Under the pieces are notes generated by a model. The model made no database searches. It was not told the DNA's origin and saw only the letters and a list, made by a program, of their open reading frames with translations. Positions 27,201 to 38,447 of a DNA stretch of 64,000 nucleotides are shown piece by piece. Numbering within the stretch: position 1 is the first letter of the stretch; the number at the start of each line of letters is the position of its first letter. This DNA is from an uncultured Hungatella sp. (GTDB lineage Bacteria > Bacillota > Clostridia > Lachnospirales > Lachnospiraceae), in NCBI GenBank assembly GCA_947089145.1, contig CAMUJH010000012.1:1-64000 (forward strand), read 5' to 3'. The position numbers and the translations under genes are program-made.

Positions 27201-28468
27201 TGGCCGCCGATATCCAGGATGCAGTCTACCTGAGGGTCAAAAAATGCGGCCGCATAGTAGTGGGAAATGGTTTCTACCTCTCCTTCATCCAGCATCAGAG
27301 CGGCCTTTAAAAGGGCTTCTCCATACCCTGTGGAACATGACCAGGCGATATGAGCAGTCTCAGGAAGCAGTGCGCGGATCTCCCGTATGGAACGTATGGC
27401 AGTTGCCAGAGGACTTCCGTTGTTGTTGCTGTAAAAGTGGTACAGCAGCGTACCGTCCTGCCCGACAATGGCAACCTTGGTGGTGGTGGAACCGGCGTCA
27501 ATGCCCAGAAAGCAGTTTCCTTTATAGGAAGCTAAGGAAGCCTTCCGGACGGAGTGACGGCTGTGGCGGGCTAAAAATGCATCATAATCTGCCTGATCAT
27601 CAAACAGGGGTTCCATCCGTTTTATTTCCACATCCATCTTAATGCCATGAACCAGCTGCTTTATCAAATCTTCCAAGAAAACCGCAGTGCCCTTGCTGCT
27701 GTTCATGGCGGCGCCCAGTGCGGCAAAAAGATGCGAGTGTTCAGGCGCGATAATCTGGCTGCCAGACAGATTCAGGGTACGAATAAACGCCATGCGCAGT
27801 TCGGAGAGGAAATGCAGAGGCCCTCCAAGAAAGGCCACATTGCCCCGGATAGGCTTTCCGCAGGCCAGGCCGCTGATGGTCTGATTGACCACGGCCTGGA
27901 AGATGGAAGCAGCCAGATCCTCCCTGGTGGCCCCGTCATTAATAAGGGGCTGGATATCGGATTTGGCGAACACGCCGCATCTTGCAGCTATGGGATATAT
28001 CATCTGATAATTTTTTGCATATTCGTTAAGGCCGGATGCGTCAGTCTGAAGCAGTGACGCCATCTGGTCAATAAAAGAGCCGGTGCCGCCGGCACAGATG
28101 CCGTTCATCCGCTGATCGACTCCGCCGGTGAAATAGATGATTTTGGCATCTTCCCCCCCAAGCTCAATGGCTACATCCGTGTGCGGGGCCTCCGCTTGAA
28201 GAGCAGAAGCGACAGCCACAACCTCCTGAACAAAAGGCACTTTCAGATGGCCGGACAGAGTCAGGCCTCCGGAACCGGTGATGGTGGGAAAAAGCATGAG
28301 GGCACCCAGCTTTTTGTGGGCCTGCTCCAAAAGCTGAGCCAGCGTTTCCTGAATATTGGCATAATGCCGCTTGTAGTCAGCAAAAAGTATCTTATGTGCT
28401 TCATCAATAATTGCTACTTTTACAGTGGTGGAACCGATATCGATTCCTAAAGAATAGTATTTCGTCAT
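24227..28468 (-). CDS. Giant acyl-CoA-dehydratase-activase-like protein (BadF/BcrA ATPase, DUF2229, HgdB-like)
   Basis: A 1413-residue cytosolic protein. It has two ASKHA ATPase modules: [13 protein letters not shown] (from residue 8), [10 protein letters not shown] and [16 protein letters not shown]; then [14 protein letters not shown] (about 325), [13 protein letters not shown] and [14 protein letters not shown], where Cys may bind an Fe-S cluster. A Cys-rich segment (CKGCTNRC, about 608) and a long region like 2-hydroxyacyl-CoA dehydratase subunits follow. Single-module relatives reductively activate radical dehydratases; the function of this large form is not established. AAAGGAGG lies 21 bases before the ATG, an unusually long gap; an in-frame CTG 15 bases upstream of the ATG is a possible alternative start. 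No dehydratase gene is nearby. Confidence 0.88.
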   Translation of the reverse strand: MTKYYSLGIDIGSTTVKVAIIDEAHKILFADYKRHYANIQETLAQLLEQAHKKLGALMLFPTITGSGGLTLSGHLKVPFVQEVVAVASALQAEAPHTDVAIELGGEDAKIIYFTGGVDQRMNGICAGGTGSFIDQMASLLQTDASGLNEYAKNYQMIYPIAARCGVFAKSDIQPLINDGATREDLAASIFQAVVNQTISGLACGKPIRGNVAFLGGPLHFLSELRMAFIRTLNLSGSQIIAPEHSHLFAALGAAMNSSKGTAVFLEDLIKQLVHGIKMDVEIKRMEPLFDDQADYDAFLARHSRHSVRKASLASYKGNCFLGIDAGSTTTKVAIVGQDGTLLYHFYSNNNGSPLATAIRSIREIRALLPETAHIAWSCSTGYGEALLKAALMLDEGEVETISHYYAAAFFDPQVDCILDIGGQDMKCIKIRDNTVESVQLNEACSSGCGSFIETFAKSLNFSIEDFAKEALFARNPTDLGTRCTVFMNSNVKQAQKEGASVADISAGLAYSVIKNALYKVIKITNPADLGTNVVVQGGTFYNDAVLRSFEKISGCQAVRPDIAGIMGAFGAALIARERFEEGRQSTMLPLDKIIRLKYETSMARCKGCTNRCVLTVNRFEGGRQFVSGNRCERGLGKEKAKKEVPNLFDYKYRRIFDYESLTPDLAVRGTIGIPRVLNFYENYPFWAVFFKELGFCTVLSPQSTRRIYELGIESIPSESECYPAKIVHGHVSWLIAQGVKTIFYPCIPYERNEQPDAGNHYNCPMVTSYAENIKNNVEELAEKNIRFLNPFMAFTNEEILTGQLVSEFVKEFDIPEKEIRLAAHKGWQELMDCRLDLQKKGEETIAWLKEQGRHGIVLAGRPYHIDPEIHHGIPEMIASYGMAVLTEDSVSHLGHVERPLIVTDQWMYHSRLYAAASYVKANDCLDLIQLNSFGCGLDAVTTDQVHDILSSAGKIYTVLKIDEVNNLGAARIRVRSLIAALKVRDKNHFDRKMVSSAYNRVLFTKDMKKNYTLLCPQMSPIHFDLLEPAIRSFGYNLEILKNDDRSAIDVGLQYVNNDACYPSLIVIGQVMQALLSGKYDLDHTAVFMSQTGGGCRASNYIGFIRRALEKAGMPQVPVISINANGMETNPGFQITVPLLIKCMQAVVYGDVFMRVLYATRPYEKEPGAANRLHTAWKKRCVAALSKRSPSMMEFHRNIKGIIRDFDSLPRTDVQKPRVGIVGEILVKFSPLANNHIVELLESEGAEAVMPDLMDFLLYCFYNANFKAEHLGGKVSTARLCNMGIALLEYLRKAARREFLASRHFTAPARIQDLAKMAQDFVSLGNQTGEGWFLTGEMLELIHSGVTNIVCTQPFGCLPNHIVGKGVIKELRRVYPSSNVIAVDYDPGASEVNQLNRIKLMLATAQKNLEKQQH

Positions 28469-28507
28469 ATTCTGCGGGGTCAGTCCCTGCCTCCTTTGCG
28501 TAAAAAA

Positions 28508-28537
28508 GCATACCTTCTTGTGCTTTTAGGTATACCT
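28508..28537. promoter_or_regulatory. Operator-like repeats upstream of the activase gene
   Basis: The perfect 10-base palindrome AGGTATACCT (28528-28537) and a related GCATACCTT copy about 20 bases away (28508-28516) lie in the leader of the minus-strand gene. The 28469-28771 intergenic region also holds the corA promoter and otherwise nothing recognisable. A regulator site is plausible, not shown. Confidence 0.3.
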
Positions 28538-28697
28538 TATGGCATAAAATGCCCCTGCTGGGAGAGAGCATTCATTAAGAGATTTATAAACTCTATACCG
28601 TAGGTAGTGTACCATAAAATAAGAAAGAATACAATTGGAGGTGAGTGTTAAAAAATTGTTAACGGCCTATAAAAATCTGGTGAAAATGCTGATTTGT

Positions 28698-28726
28698 TTG
28701 ACAAACACGCAGTCAGAAACTATAAT
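28698..28726 (+). promoter_or_regulatory. Consensus promoter of corA
   Basis: Perfect TTGACA (28698-28703), 17-base spacer and TATAAT (28721-28726). It decides the corA start, since an upstream ATG at 28694 would lie inside the promoter. Confidence 0.88.
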
Positions 28727-28771
28727 GGTAGGGTCAAGGAAATAATTGGCATACAGGAAAAGGGTGAGAAT

Positions 28772-29707
28772 ATGGTTCAGATCTTTATGACAGAGGATGA
28801 TGCGATCCATCAGAAAGATGAAATTCAGAATGGCTGTTGGATGGCGCTTACGGACCCTACAGCCACGGAGATCCTGGAAATCTCGGAAGCCTATGGCATA
28901 GACCCAGATCATTTGAGAGCGCCTTTGGACGAAGAAGAGCGTTCCCGTATCGAAACGGAGGACAACTATACCCTGATATTGGTGGACATCCCCGCAATAG
29001 AGGAGAGAAGCGGCAAGGACTGGTATGTGACAATCCCTTTGGGAATCATCATGACAGAGAAGATGATGATCACCGTATGTCTGGAGGAAACGCCTATACT
29101 TACGGCATTTATGGACGGCAGGGTGAAAGAGTTCTATACTTACATGAAGAGTCGGTTTATTTTACAGATTTTGTATAGAAATGCTTCCCAATATCTGCAG
29201 TACTTAAGGGTTATTGACAAGAAGAGCGACGTAGTAGAGCGGAAACTGCACAAGGCTCAGAAGAACCGGGAACTGATGGAGCTTCTGGAATTGGAGAAGA
29301 GTCTTCTGTATTTCTCCACGTCCCTCCGCTCCAATGAGGTGGTGCTGGAAAAGCTGATGAAATATGAGAAGATCAAAAGGTACCAGGAGGACGAAGAGCT
29401 TTTGGAGGATGTTATCATCGAGAACAAACAGGCTATTGAGATGGCCAATATTTACAGCGGCAATTTAAACGTGACTACGGAGGCAGTGGCGTCGGTGATT
29501 TCCAATAACCTGAATATTGTCATGAAGCTTCTGACTACGATTACGCTGGTTTTGTCGATCCCTACTATGATTGCCAGCTTTTACGGTATGAATGTGAAAG
29601 GGATTCCGTTTGCGGAACATCCTTACGGATTCTGGATCGTTTTGGGCTTTACGGCTGTATTGTCCATGGTGCTGGCATTGTTTTTTTCCAAGAAAGACTT
29701 GTTTTAG
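28772..29707 (+). CDS. corA: CorA-family magnesium/divalent cation transporter
   Basis: Channel-like importer of Mg2+ (possibly Co2+ or Ni2+). The 311-residue protein has a large soluble N-terminal domain rich in acidic residues, a long helix and two C-terminal membrane helices. The signature YGMNVKG at the end of the first helix and the short acidic FAEHPYGF loop are typical. The final residues SKKDLF are basic. The start is at 28772 behind AAGGGTGAG because the promoter ends at 28726. Confidence 0.95.
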   Translation: MVQIFMTEDDAIHQKDEIQNGCWMALTDPTATEILEISEAYGIDPDHLRAPLDEEERSRIETEDNYTLILVDIPAIEERSGKDWYVTIPLGIIMTEKMMITVCLEETPILTAFMDGRVKEFYTYMKSRFILQILYRNASQYLQYLRVIDKKSDVVERKLHKAQKNRELMELLELEKSLLYFSTSLRSNEVVLEKLMKYEKIKRYQEDEELLEDVIIENKQAIEMANIYSGNLNVTTEAVASVISNNLNIVMKLLTTITLVLSIPTMIASFYGMNVKGIPFAEHPYGFWIVLGFTAVLSMVLALFFSKKDLF

Positions 29708-29779
29708 CAGCGATGTAATAAGTTGAACCGCTGTCTTGTTAAGGGTTAAAGGCATGTGTTAGAAAGGGTGCAGAAAAAT

Positions 29780-30634
29780 ATGAAATTTTTCCACAAATTG
29801 GAGCATAAGTACGGAAGATATGCGATTCACAATCTGATGTATTACATCGTGATTATGTATGCCATAGGGTTAGTGATGAATCTGCTGAATCCGGCAATTT
29901 ATTGGGTATATTTTTCGCTGGATATAGAAAAAATTCTGCATGGGCAGATTTGGCGTCTGGCAACCTTCCTCGTCTATCCCCCAACCCTGGCAACCTGGGC
30001 GTTTATGGACATTTTTTTCGGAATTTTGGCGTTGTTTATGTACCACAGCCTGGGCATAACCCTGGAGAGGGTGTGGGGGGCTTTCCGGTTTAATGTGTTC
30101 TTCTTTATGGGAGTTATCGGACAGATCCTGGCGGCTTTTGCAGGATATGCGATTTTCCACGAATCTTACTACATTACCACCGGGTTCCTGAATTTTTCTA
30201 TATTTCTGGCATTTGCCATCTGCTTTCCGGATGTGCAGTTTCTGATGTTTATGGTGATTCCGGTGAAGGCCAAATGGCTGGCCATAGCAGAGTCGGCCGT
30301 GTACGCCTACAGCTTTTTCAGGGGAACTGCCAGCACCAGATGCGAAATTGTGCTGTCGCTGATCAATGTACTTGTGTTTGTGGCAATGACCCGCAATTAT
30401 CATCGCTACTCGCCTAAAGAGATTAAGAGAAAGCACGATTTTAAAGCAAAAGTAAAAGTTATGCCTAAAGGACGCAGCATGCACAAATGTGCAGTGTGCG
30501 GACGGACCGAAGCGGATGGGGCGGATTTGGAATTCAGGTATTGTTCAAAATGTGCAGGAGGACTTGAGTACTGCATGGATCATCTGTATACCCACCAGCA
30601 TGTGACAGAAGACATTGGGAAACTTCATGAATAA
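29780..30634 (+). CDS. Rhomboid-like membrane protein with C-terminal zinc ribbon
   Basis: A 284-residue protein with about six membrane helices (residues 20-210) in rhomboid-like layout, including GQIWRLATFLVYPP and the phenylalanine-rich FRFNVFFFMGVIGQIL. The rhomboid protease Ser motif GxSG is absent (TTGFLNFSIFL there), so it is probably not a protease. The last 60 residues are soluble and carry CAVCGR and CSKCAGG, a possible zinc ribbon, followed by His-rich CMDHLYTHQHV. An alternative GTG start at 29756 exists; ATG 29780 has GAAAGGGTG in front. Function is unknown. Confidence 0.75.
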   Translation: MKFFHKLEHKYGRYAIHNLMYYIVIMYAIGLVMNLLNPAIYWVYFSLDIEKILHGQIWRLATFLVYPPTLATWAFMDIFFGILALFMYHSLGITLERVWGAFRFNVFFFMGVIGQILAAFAGYAIFHESYYITTGFLNFSIFLAFAICFPDVQFLMFMVIPVKAKWLAIAESAVYAYSFFRGTASTRCEIVLSLINVLVFVAMTRNYHRYSPKEIKRKHDFKAKVKVMPKGRSMHKCAVCGRTEADGADLEFRYCSKCAGGLEYCMDHLYTHQHVTEDIGKLHE

Positions 30635-30733
30635 GATGGTTTTATGCGGAAACAGCGGTATATATCAGAGTGCGATGAAGCCATCTGGGCCGATATGTGA
30701 CAGAGGGCTTCAGACGGGGAAATGGAGGAAATT

Positions 30734-32170
30734 ATGAAGAAGACTAAAATTATTTGTACTATGGGGCCGAACTCGGATGATAGGCAGGTAATGACTGACC
30801 TGGCTCTTAACGGGATGGACATTGCAAGGTTTAATTTTTCACATGGGGATTATGAGGAGCAGAGAGCGCGGCTGGAACAGCTGAAAAGCGTCAGGGAAGA
30901 ATTGGATCTTCCCATTGCGGCCTTGCTGGACACCAAGGGGCCTGAGATCCGGACAGGACTTTTGAAAGACGAAAAGAAGGTGATGCTGACAGAAGGACAG
31001 GAGTTTACTTTGACTACCAGGAAGGTAGAGGGAGATGAAACTATCGGGCACATTAACTATGCCGGCCTTCCGGAGGACGTGGCAAAGGGAAACCGGATTT
31101 TAATTGATGACGGCCTTATTGAGCTGAACGTAGAAAAGGTGGAGGGGACAGAGATCTACTGCACCGTTATCAACGGCGGGGAGCTTGGACAGAGAAAAGG
31201 AGTCAATGTGCCCAATGTGAAGGTAAAGCTTCCGGCTCTTACAGAGAAAGACAAGGAAGATATCTGGTTCGGCATTGAGGAAGGATTCGATTTCATTGCG
31301 GCTTCCTTTGTGCGGAATGCGGATGCCATCATAGAGATAAAGCAGATGCTTGATGTGGCAGGCGCCAACCTTAAGGTCATTGCCAAGATTGAGAACGCAG
31401 AGGGAATTGAGAATATAGATTCCATTATTGCTGCCAGCGACGGAATTATGGTGGCCCGCGGCGACATGGGAGTGGAGATTCCGGCGGAGCGGGTTCCCTA
31501 CATTCAGAAGGAGATTATCCGCAAATGCAACGAAGCCAGCAAGCCGGTGATCACGGCGACTCAGATGCTGGATTCCATGATACGCAATCCCCGTCCAACC
31601 AGGGCCGAAGTTACGGATGTGGCTAATGCGGTGTATGACGGAACCGATGCGGTAATGCTGTCAGGGGAGACTGCCATGGGCAAGTACCCTGTAGAGGCTT
31701 TAAAGATGATGGCCCAGATTGCGGAGGAGACGGAAAAGCATCTGGACTACAATTCATACCGCAGACGCAATGTTTCGGCGGAGAACCTGAGGAAGATTTC
31801 CAATGCCGTATGTTTTTCTTCCGTATCTACGGCTCATGACCTGGACGCCAAAGCCATTGTGGCTCCCAGCATCAGCGGCTTTACGGCAGGGCTGCTTTCC
31901 AAGTATCGTCCAGGCGTTCGGATTATCGGTATGTCCCCCAGCGCCACTGCGGTCCGGCAGATGCAGATTATGTGGGGAGTAACGCCCTTCCTGGCAAAGA
32001 GGGCGGAGTCTACGGATATTCTTATTGCTTCTTCTGTAGATTTGCTGCGGCAGAAAGGAATTCTGGAGTCAGGTGATGTGGTAGTGGTCACTGCGGGAGT
32101 CGTAAGTCATGAGAGGCGCCATGAACCGGCTCAGGATACCAATATTATGAGGGTTGTGAATATTTTATAA
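30734..32170 (+). CDS. pyk: Pyruvate kinase
   Basis: Glycolytic enzyme making ATP and pyruvate from phosphoenolpyruvate. It has 478 residues: KTKIICTMGPNSDD, MDIARFNFSHGDYEEQ, LLDTKGPEIRTG, the catalytic Lys in VIAKIENAEGIENID, MVARGDMGVEIP and TATQMLDSMIRNPRPTRAE. It lacks the extra C-terminal PEP-utiliser domain seen in Bacillus-type enzymes. The start was moved to 30734 because GGAGGAA lies 5 bases before it and overlaps the upstream ATG. Confidence 0.97.
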   Translation: MKKTKIICTMGPNSDDRQVMTDLALNGMDIARFNFSHGDYEEQRARLEQLKSVREELDLPIAALLDTKGPEIRTGLLKDEKKVMLTEGQEFTLTTRKVEGDETIGHINYAGLPEDVAKGNRILIDDGLIELNVEKVEGTEIYCTVINGGELGQRKGVNVPNVKVKLPALTEKDKEDIWFGIEEGFDFIAASFVRNADAIIEIKQMLDVAGANLKVIAKIENAEGIENIDSIIAASDGIMVARGDMGVEIPAERVPYIQKEIIRKCNEASKPVITATQMLDSMIRNPRPTRAEVTDVANAVYDGTDAVMLSGETAMGKYPVEALKMMAQIAEETEKHLDYNSYRRRNVSAENLRKISNAVCFSSVSTAHDLDAKAIVAPSISGFTAGLLSKYRPGVRIIGMSPSATAVRQMQIMWGVTPFLAKRAESTDILIASSVDLLRQKGILESGDVVVVTAGVVSHERRHEPAQDTNIMRVVNIL

Positions 32171-32187
32171 TATATTGTAAAAAGTAC

Positions 32188-32217
32188 TGGACAAAGAAGT
32201 CTGCTATCAGGTACAAT
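32188..32217 (+). promoter_or_regulatory. Probable lysA promoter
   Basis: TGGACA (32188-32193), 18-base spacer, TACAAT (32212-32217), about 100 bases before the start codon. No clear pyk terminator lies in between. Confidence 0.5.
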
Positions 32218-32320
32218 GTGTCATCATTGCATCTGAAGATGGCAGGCTTTTTGCTGTAGGAATGAATTTACTATAAAGATCCCAGGCAGAAAATGCAGGG
32301 AGAAAAGAGGACGAGGGATT

Positions 32321-33595
32321 ATGGAAAAGAAACCATTTGTGACACTGGAGAAACTGCAGGAGATTGTGAAAGATTACCCGACCCCTTTCCATCTGTATGA
32401 CGAAAAGGGAATTCGGGAAAATGCAAGAAGGCTTAAGGAGGCATTTGCCTGGAATCATGGGTTTAAAGAGTATTTCGCCGTGAAGGCTACTCCCAATCCA
32501 TTTATATTAAAGATTCTTAAAGAGGAGGGATGCGGGACGGACTGCTCTTCCCTGACAGAGCTGATGATGTCAGATGCCTGCGGATTTGGAGGGAAAGAAA
32601 TCATGTTTTCGTCCAATGATACGCCCCTGGAAGAGTTTCGGTTTGCCAATGATCTGGGTGCCATTATAAATCTGGATGACTTTACGCATATTCAGTGTGT
32701 GGAGGAGACTTTGGGGAAGATTCCGGAAACCATTTGCTGCAGATATAATCCGGGAGGCGTGTTCAAGATCAGCAATGACATTATGGACAATCCGGGAGAT
32801 TCCAAATACGGCATGACCACGGAGCAGATGTTCCAGGCATTTAAGATATTGAAAGAAAAAGGAGCGAAGTATTTCGGCATCCACGCTTTTTTAGCCAGCA
32901 ATACAGTGACTAACGAATATTATCCCATGCTGGCAAAAGTATTGTTTGAGCTGGCTGTAAGACTTCATGAGGAAGTTGGCGCGGATATTCGCTTTATCAA
33001 TCTGTCAGGCGGAGTCGGAGTTCCCTACCGCCCTGACCAGGAGCCTAATGATATCAAGGTTATTGGTGACGGCGTGCGGAAAGTATATGAGCAGGTTCTG
33101 GTTCCGGCAGGGATGGGAGACGTGGCGCTGTTTACAGAACTGGGGCGGTTTATGCTGGCGCCTTACGGATGCCTTGTGACAAAAGCGATTCATGAGAAGC
33201 ATACCCATAAGGAATATATAGGAGTAGACGCCTGTGCCGTAAACCTGATGCGGCCAGCGGTTTATGGCGCGTATCACCATATTACCGTGGCGGGAAAAGA
33301 GGACAGAGATTGTGACCATATCTATGACGTGGTGGGATCTTTGTGTGAAAACTGTGATAAATTTGCTATTGACAGAAAGCTGCCGCAGATTGAAAAGGGC
33401 GATTTGCTGGTGATTCATGACACGGGAGCCCACGGGTTTTCTATGGGATATAATTACAATGGAAAGCTAAAATCAGCGGAGCTGCTTTTAAAGGAGGACG
33501 GTTCTGTAGAGATGATACGAAGGGCGGAGACTCCAAAGGATTATTTTGCTACGTTTGACTTCAGCAGTGTAATGGGGAAATACGGAGAGCGGTAA
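32321..33595 (+). CDS. lysA: Diaminopimelate decarboxylase
   Basis: PLP enzyme that makes lysine from meso-diaminopimelate. The 424-residue fold-type III protein has the PLP lysine in EYFAVKATPNP, GCGTDCSSLTEL, FGIHAFLASNT, the glycine loop INLSGGVGVPYRPD and the C-terminal substrate motif GSLCENCDKFA. The last one distinguishes amino-acid decarboxylases of this group. It is slightly divergent from Bacillus LysA, so a related PLP decarboxylase (for example of carboxynorspermidine type) is less likely but possible. Confidence 0.88.
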   Translation: MEKKPFVTLEKLQEIVKDYPTPFHLYDEKGIRENARRLKEAFAWNHGFKEYFAVKATPNPFILKILKEEGCGTDCSSLTELMMSDACGFGGKEIMFSSNDTPLEEFRFANDLGAIINLDDFTHIQCVEETLGKIPETICCRYNPGGVFKISNDIMDNPGDSKYGMTTEQMFQAFKILKEKGAKYFGIHAFLASNTVTNEYYPMLAKVLFELAVRLHEEVGADIRFINLSGGVGVPYRPDQEPNDIKVIGDGVRKVYEQVLVPAGMGDVALFTELGRFMLAPYGCLVTKAIHEKHTHKEYIGVDACAVNLMRPAVYGAYHHITVAGKEDRDCDHIYDVVGSLCENCDKFAIDRKLPQIEKGDLLVIHDTGAHGFSMGYNYNGKLKSAELLLKEDGSVEMIRRAETPKDYFATFDFSSVMGKYGER

Positions 33596-34065
33596 GAGAT
33601 TTGTAAGGAAACCGAAAGGCGGGCTTACGAAAAAAGGACAGAAAAGCTGCACAGCGGAGGAAGGTGGTTTCAGGGATTTTCCTCTGCTGCCTGCCTGCTT
33701 TGGAAAAAATGGGAAGCGGGCTGAAAAAGGGAGAAAGTCTGGCAAAAGACAGAAAAATCCCCGTATCCAGGTGATACGGGGGAACACTTTTTCTTTAGGA
33801 TTAGGATTAAAAGGATTAAGGATTTAATAATTGTGCATTTCTTATGGTCATAGTATAACACAGGGAGCGGGAAAATGTTTGTATAATGTTTGAATAGATT
33901 ATGAAGAAATTCTTAAGGTTACACAGATGGCGCACAGACGGCAGAAACGGATAAGACGGGATATGGTAGTCGGCAGAAGGATGCGATGACAGAGAGGAAA
34001 CGCCCAGGCATAGACTCCTGAACGGATACATATTTTGGAAGAAAGAACGCTGTTAAAGAGGTTTT
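33596..34065. other. 470-base intergenic region before the S8 protease
   Basis: It contains the terminator at 33759-33781, four AGGATT units in a row (33797, 33803, 33812 and 33819) and an isolated TATAAT at 33882-33887 without a good -35. No convincing gene was seen. The AGGATT repeats are probably incidental, though they could be a binding array. Confidence 0.4.
33759..33781. terminator. Intrinsic terminator after lysA
   Basis: Perfect arms CCCCGTATC (33759-33767) and GATACGGGG (33773-33781). A T stretch follows on the plus strand after five bases (CTTTTTC), and the minus strand has ATTTTT directly after the stem. Confidence 0.75.
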
Positions 34066-35790
34066 ATGCAGAATCAGAAGATGGAGAATATACTGAATCT
34101 GGCTCTTGAGGCCACGCCGGAGGAAATAGAGAGGTCGGAGACACTGGCCATAGGATATGATCCTGCAGAGAAAACGTGGGAAGTGATTGTGAAGCATTCG
34201 CAGCCCCTTAGTGGGCTGGAGCAGATGGGAGTGAGGCAGACAGAGCTGTTAAATCAGTATTCTATCCTTACGGTTCCAGAGTCAAAACTTGAAGAAATAA
34301 GCAGGCTGAATCAGGTGGAATATATTGAAAAACCAAAGAGGCTGTACTTTTCCGTAGGGGTGGGAAAGACGGCCTCTTGCATTTCCTATGTCCAGGCCGA
34401 AGGCAGCAGCTATGGGCCGTATTTGACAGGGCGGGGGTGCCTGGTAGCGGTGATTGATTCAGGGATTGATTATTACCATGATGATTTCCGCAGCGAGGAC
34501 GGGAGCACCAGGATCGTGGAATTGTGGGATCAGACGCTTGATAGGATTTTTACGGAACAGGAGATAAACGAGGCGCTTAGTCAAGGAAGCCGCAGGGAGG
34601 CGAGAAGGGTTGTTCCAAGCGTGGACGGAAGCGGCCATGGGACGGCAGTGGCAGGGATTGCTGCGGGAAACGGGAGGGGCAGCCAGAGTCAGAGCCAATA
34701 CCGGGGAGTGGCGTTTGAAAGCCGTCTTTTGGTGGTAAAACTTGGAAGAGCCGATCCTTTAGGATTTCCAAGAACGACAGAATTAATGAAGGCATTGGAT
34801 TATGTGGTGCGGCGGGCTGCAGAGATTGGGATGCCGGTATCGGTTAATGTGAGTATCGGCAATACGTACGGCTCTCACGACGGAACCAGCCTTTTGGAGA
34901 CTTACATTGACGGGATTTCCAATTATGGAAGAAATGTCATTGTAATTGGTTCAGGAAATGAGGCAAGAAGCGGAGGCCATGCTTCAGGAGTTCTGGCAAT
35001 GGGCAATTCTGTTAATGTGGAACTGTCCGTTGCCCCGTATGAAAGCGGAATAACAGTTCAGCTGTGGAAGCATTGTGTGGATGATTTTTCCATTACTCTG
35101 GTGACTCCGTCAGGGGATATTCTGGGGCCTTTGCCGCCGGTGATTGGCCCGCAGACTTATAATTACGAAAGCACCAGAATTCTTTTATATTACGGAGAGC
35201 CAGGCCCTTACAGTAAAGCCCAAGAGATTTATTTTGATTTTATCCCTCTTCATCGGGACTATCTGCAGAGCGGAATATGGGTGTTCCATTTAACGCCAAG
35301 GAAAATTATTCAGGGAAATTATGATTTTTGGCTGCCGTCATCGACCATATTAAACAACTCTACCTATTTTTTACAGTCAACACCAGATACCACGTTGACA
35401 ATTCCGTCTACAGCCTCTATGGCCATAACAGTGGGGGCCTATAACAGTAATTATCAGACGTATGCTGACTTTTCGGGACGGGGATTCACCAGAGTGACGA
35501 ATCAGGTCAAGCCGGATATTGCGGCGCCGGGAGTGGGGATCATGGCGCCTAAAAGTGGAGGAGGGTATGAGGCGGTGACCGGTACATCCTTTGCTGCCCC
35601 TTTTGTGACTGGAAGCGGGGCGCTGCTGATGCAGTGGGGGATTGTGGAAGGGAGAGATGAATTTTTATATGGGGAGAAATTGAAGGCGTATCTGATGCGG
35701 GGAGCCAGGCAGATTCCGGGGTATAATGTGTGGCCGAATCCTCAGCTTGGCTGGGGGACTTTGTGTTTGCGGGATAGTTTGCCTGTGTAA
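34066..35790 (+). CDS. Subtilisin-like (S8) serine protease, Csp-type
   Basis: A 574-residue subtilase with all three catalytic residues: Asp131 in VAVIDSGIDYYHDDF, His191 in GSGHGTAVAGIAAG and Ser508 in VTGTSFAAPFVTG. There is an inserted domain between His and Ser (about 310-430) and no signal peptide. This layout resembles the Csp germination proteases of clostridia, which activate the cortex hydrolase SleC. The N-terminal 95 residues could be a prodomain. GAGG lies 7 bases before the start. The last 13 codons are repeated in diverged form at 49707-49748, marking the edge of the adjacent island. Confidence 0.88.
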   Translation: MQNQKMENILNLALEATPEEIERSETLAIGYDPAEKTWEVIVKHSQPLSGLEQMGVRQTELLNQYSILTVPESKLEEISRLNQVEYIEKPKRLYFSVGVGKTASCISYVQAEGSSYGPYLTGRGCLVAVIDSGIDYYHDDFRSEDGSTRIVELWDQTLDRIFTEQEINEALSQGSRREARRVVPSVDGSGHGTAVAGIAAGNGRGSQSQSQYRGVAFESRLLVVKLGRADPLGFPRTTELMKALDYVVRRAAEIGMPVSVNVSIGNTYGSHDGTSLLETYIDGISNYGRNVIVIGSGNEARSGGHASGVLAMGNSVNVELSVAPYESGITVQLWKHCVDDFSITLVTPSGDILGPLPPVIGPQTYNYESTRILLYYGEPGPYSKAQEIYFDFIPLHRDYLQSGIWVFHLTPRKIIQGNYDFWLPSSTILNNSTYFLQSTPDTTLTIPSTASMAITVGAYNSNYQTYADFSGRGFTRVTNQVKPDIAAPGVGIMAPKSGGGYEAVTGTSFAAPFVTGSGALLMQWGIVEGRDEFLYGEKLKAYLMRGARQIPGYNVWPNPQLGWGTLCLRDSLPV

Positions 35791-35948
35791 TTAAAAATTT
35801 GATGTCGATGTAACCTGTGTTATCAGAAATTTCCGATAAGGGAGTAGAGTGCTGTATTTTGGAATCTCCGGAAGAAATCACTGGAATAAAGAAAATAAGG
35901 GAAAACAGGATGATTTTTTGTCCTTTCCGGTTATCCGGCCACATATTT

Positions 35949-36595
<647 letters not shown>

Positions 36596-36599
36596 AAGT

Positions 36600-36929
36600 G
36601 TGAAGGAAACCATCAGGCTTTCCCTGGCGGCTGCCGTGCTGTTTACCATAGGAGTTACAACCATAGTCATGATATGGCCGGAACCGTTTATCCGGATATT
36701 CAACGCGGACCAGGAGCTGATTCACATGGGAAAGGGGATGCTGCGGATCTATGTGGCGGGAATGTTTGTTCGTCATACTGATTCCTTTGATCTACATGCT
36801 GCCAGTATTGCTGCCATGGGGAGTCATGGCGGTAGTTTTAGCGGAGCCGGCGGCCGATCTGATAACTACGGGAACAAATGCCGTCTATTTTAGATGCTTT
36901 ATCAGGAAGAAACTGAAAGGAGAAAAACG

Positions 36930-36939
<10 letters not shown>
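36600..36939 (+). pseudogene. C-terminal fragment of a MATE efflux protein
   Basis: VKETIRLSLAAAVLFTIGV...PEPFIRIFNADQELI is the typical second half of a MATE transporter. The frame shifts near 36760 and continues as VILIPLIYMLPVLLPWG and AEPAADLITTGTNAVYF to the MATE C-terminus, overlapping the TSUP start. The N-terminal half of what may be the same gene lies downstream at 38218-38445, so the two parts are in swapped order. Confidence 0.75.
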
Positions 36940-37771
<832 letters not shown>

Positions 37772-37858
37772 GGAAAGTCTTGACAGGAAACGGTTCCTCA
37801 CGGGGCAAAGCAGGTTTTGGTTAACGAAGTGACATTGGATATGAACAGGAGGGCGGAT

Positions 37859-38198
37859 ATGGGCATTGAGGAAGAGATACGAAGATGGCAGGATGGCGAA
37901 TGTATGGAAACCATGCGTCAGGGCGGTTTTAAAGCCGGGGACAGGGTTGTGGATTCCGGCTGTGGTATCGGCAACTACACGTTTCCTTTATCCAGGGTAG
38001 TACGGGAAAAGGGGGAAGTTTATGCCGTGGATGTGGACCGGTATGTGCTGGAGAGAATCAGGGAGAGGGCAAAGAGCCGGCGGGCTCCATTTTGAGATGC
38101 ATCGGTATCTGGGCAGTAGTTCGGAGCATTTAAAGGACTATGAACGGGGCGATATTTATAATCTTAAAAGGTCGGCAGACAGAGACGCAGAGGGATGA
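37859..38198 (+). pseudogene. Broken SAM-dependent methyltransferase
   Basis: Starts behind AGGAGG with MGIEEEIRRWQDGECME and a good SAM motif I (VVDSGCGIGNYTFPLS, then VYAVDVDR). After about 79 codons the frame ends at 38095. In another frame a plausible C-terminal end follows (LHFEMHRYLGSSSEHLKDY... to 38198). Most of the catalytic domain is missing, so this is an internally deleted and frameshifted remnant. Confidence 0.7.
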
Positions 38199-38217
38199 AA
38201 GGCAGCGGTAAGGGGCT

Positions 38218-38445
38218 GGGGCTTTGGCGGCCGTAAGCGCTTCGGGTCCAATATCCAGCCTTATCGTCACTCTTTTTATGGGGCTCTCCGTTGGGGCCAA
38301 GGTGCTTTGTGACCAGTATGCCGGGGCGGGTAAGGACCGGGATTTAAGCGAGACTCTTCACACGGCGGTAGCGGTTACCGCTTGGGCAGGAACTGTCCTG
38401 GGCGCTGTTCAGCGCGCTGATCTCCGTTTATCTCATCATTATTTA
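38218..38445 (+). pseudogene. N-terminal fragment of a MATE efflux protein
   Basis: LAAVSASGPISSLIVTLFMGLSVGAKVL and DQYAGAGKDRDLSETLHTAV match the first helices of MATE transporters. A frameshift near 38405 restores FSALISVYLII, then a stop, and the fragment ends at the operator module. There is no start codon or ribosome site. See the complementary C-terminal piece at 36600-36939. Confidence 0.75.
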
Positions 38446-38447
38446 AT

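Noticed and set aside
25742-28057. Several plus-strand frames of 130-210 codons opposite the giant activase
   Set aside because: They mirror the real minus-strand gene, lack ribosome sites and have no recognisable motifs.
33797-33824. AGGATT units as a CRISPR-like or functional repeat array
   Set aside because: Only four 6-base units with uneven spacing; low-complexity chance is the simpler explanation.
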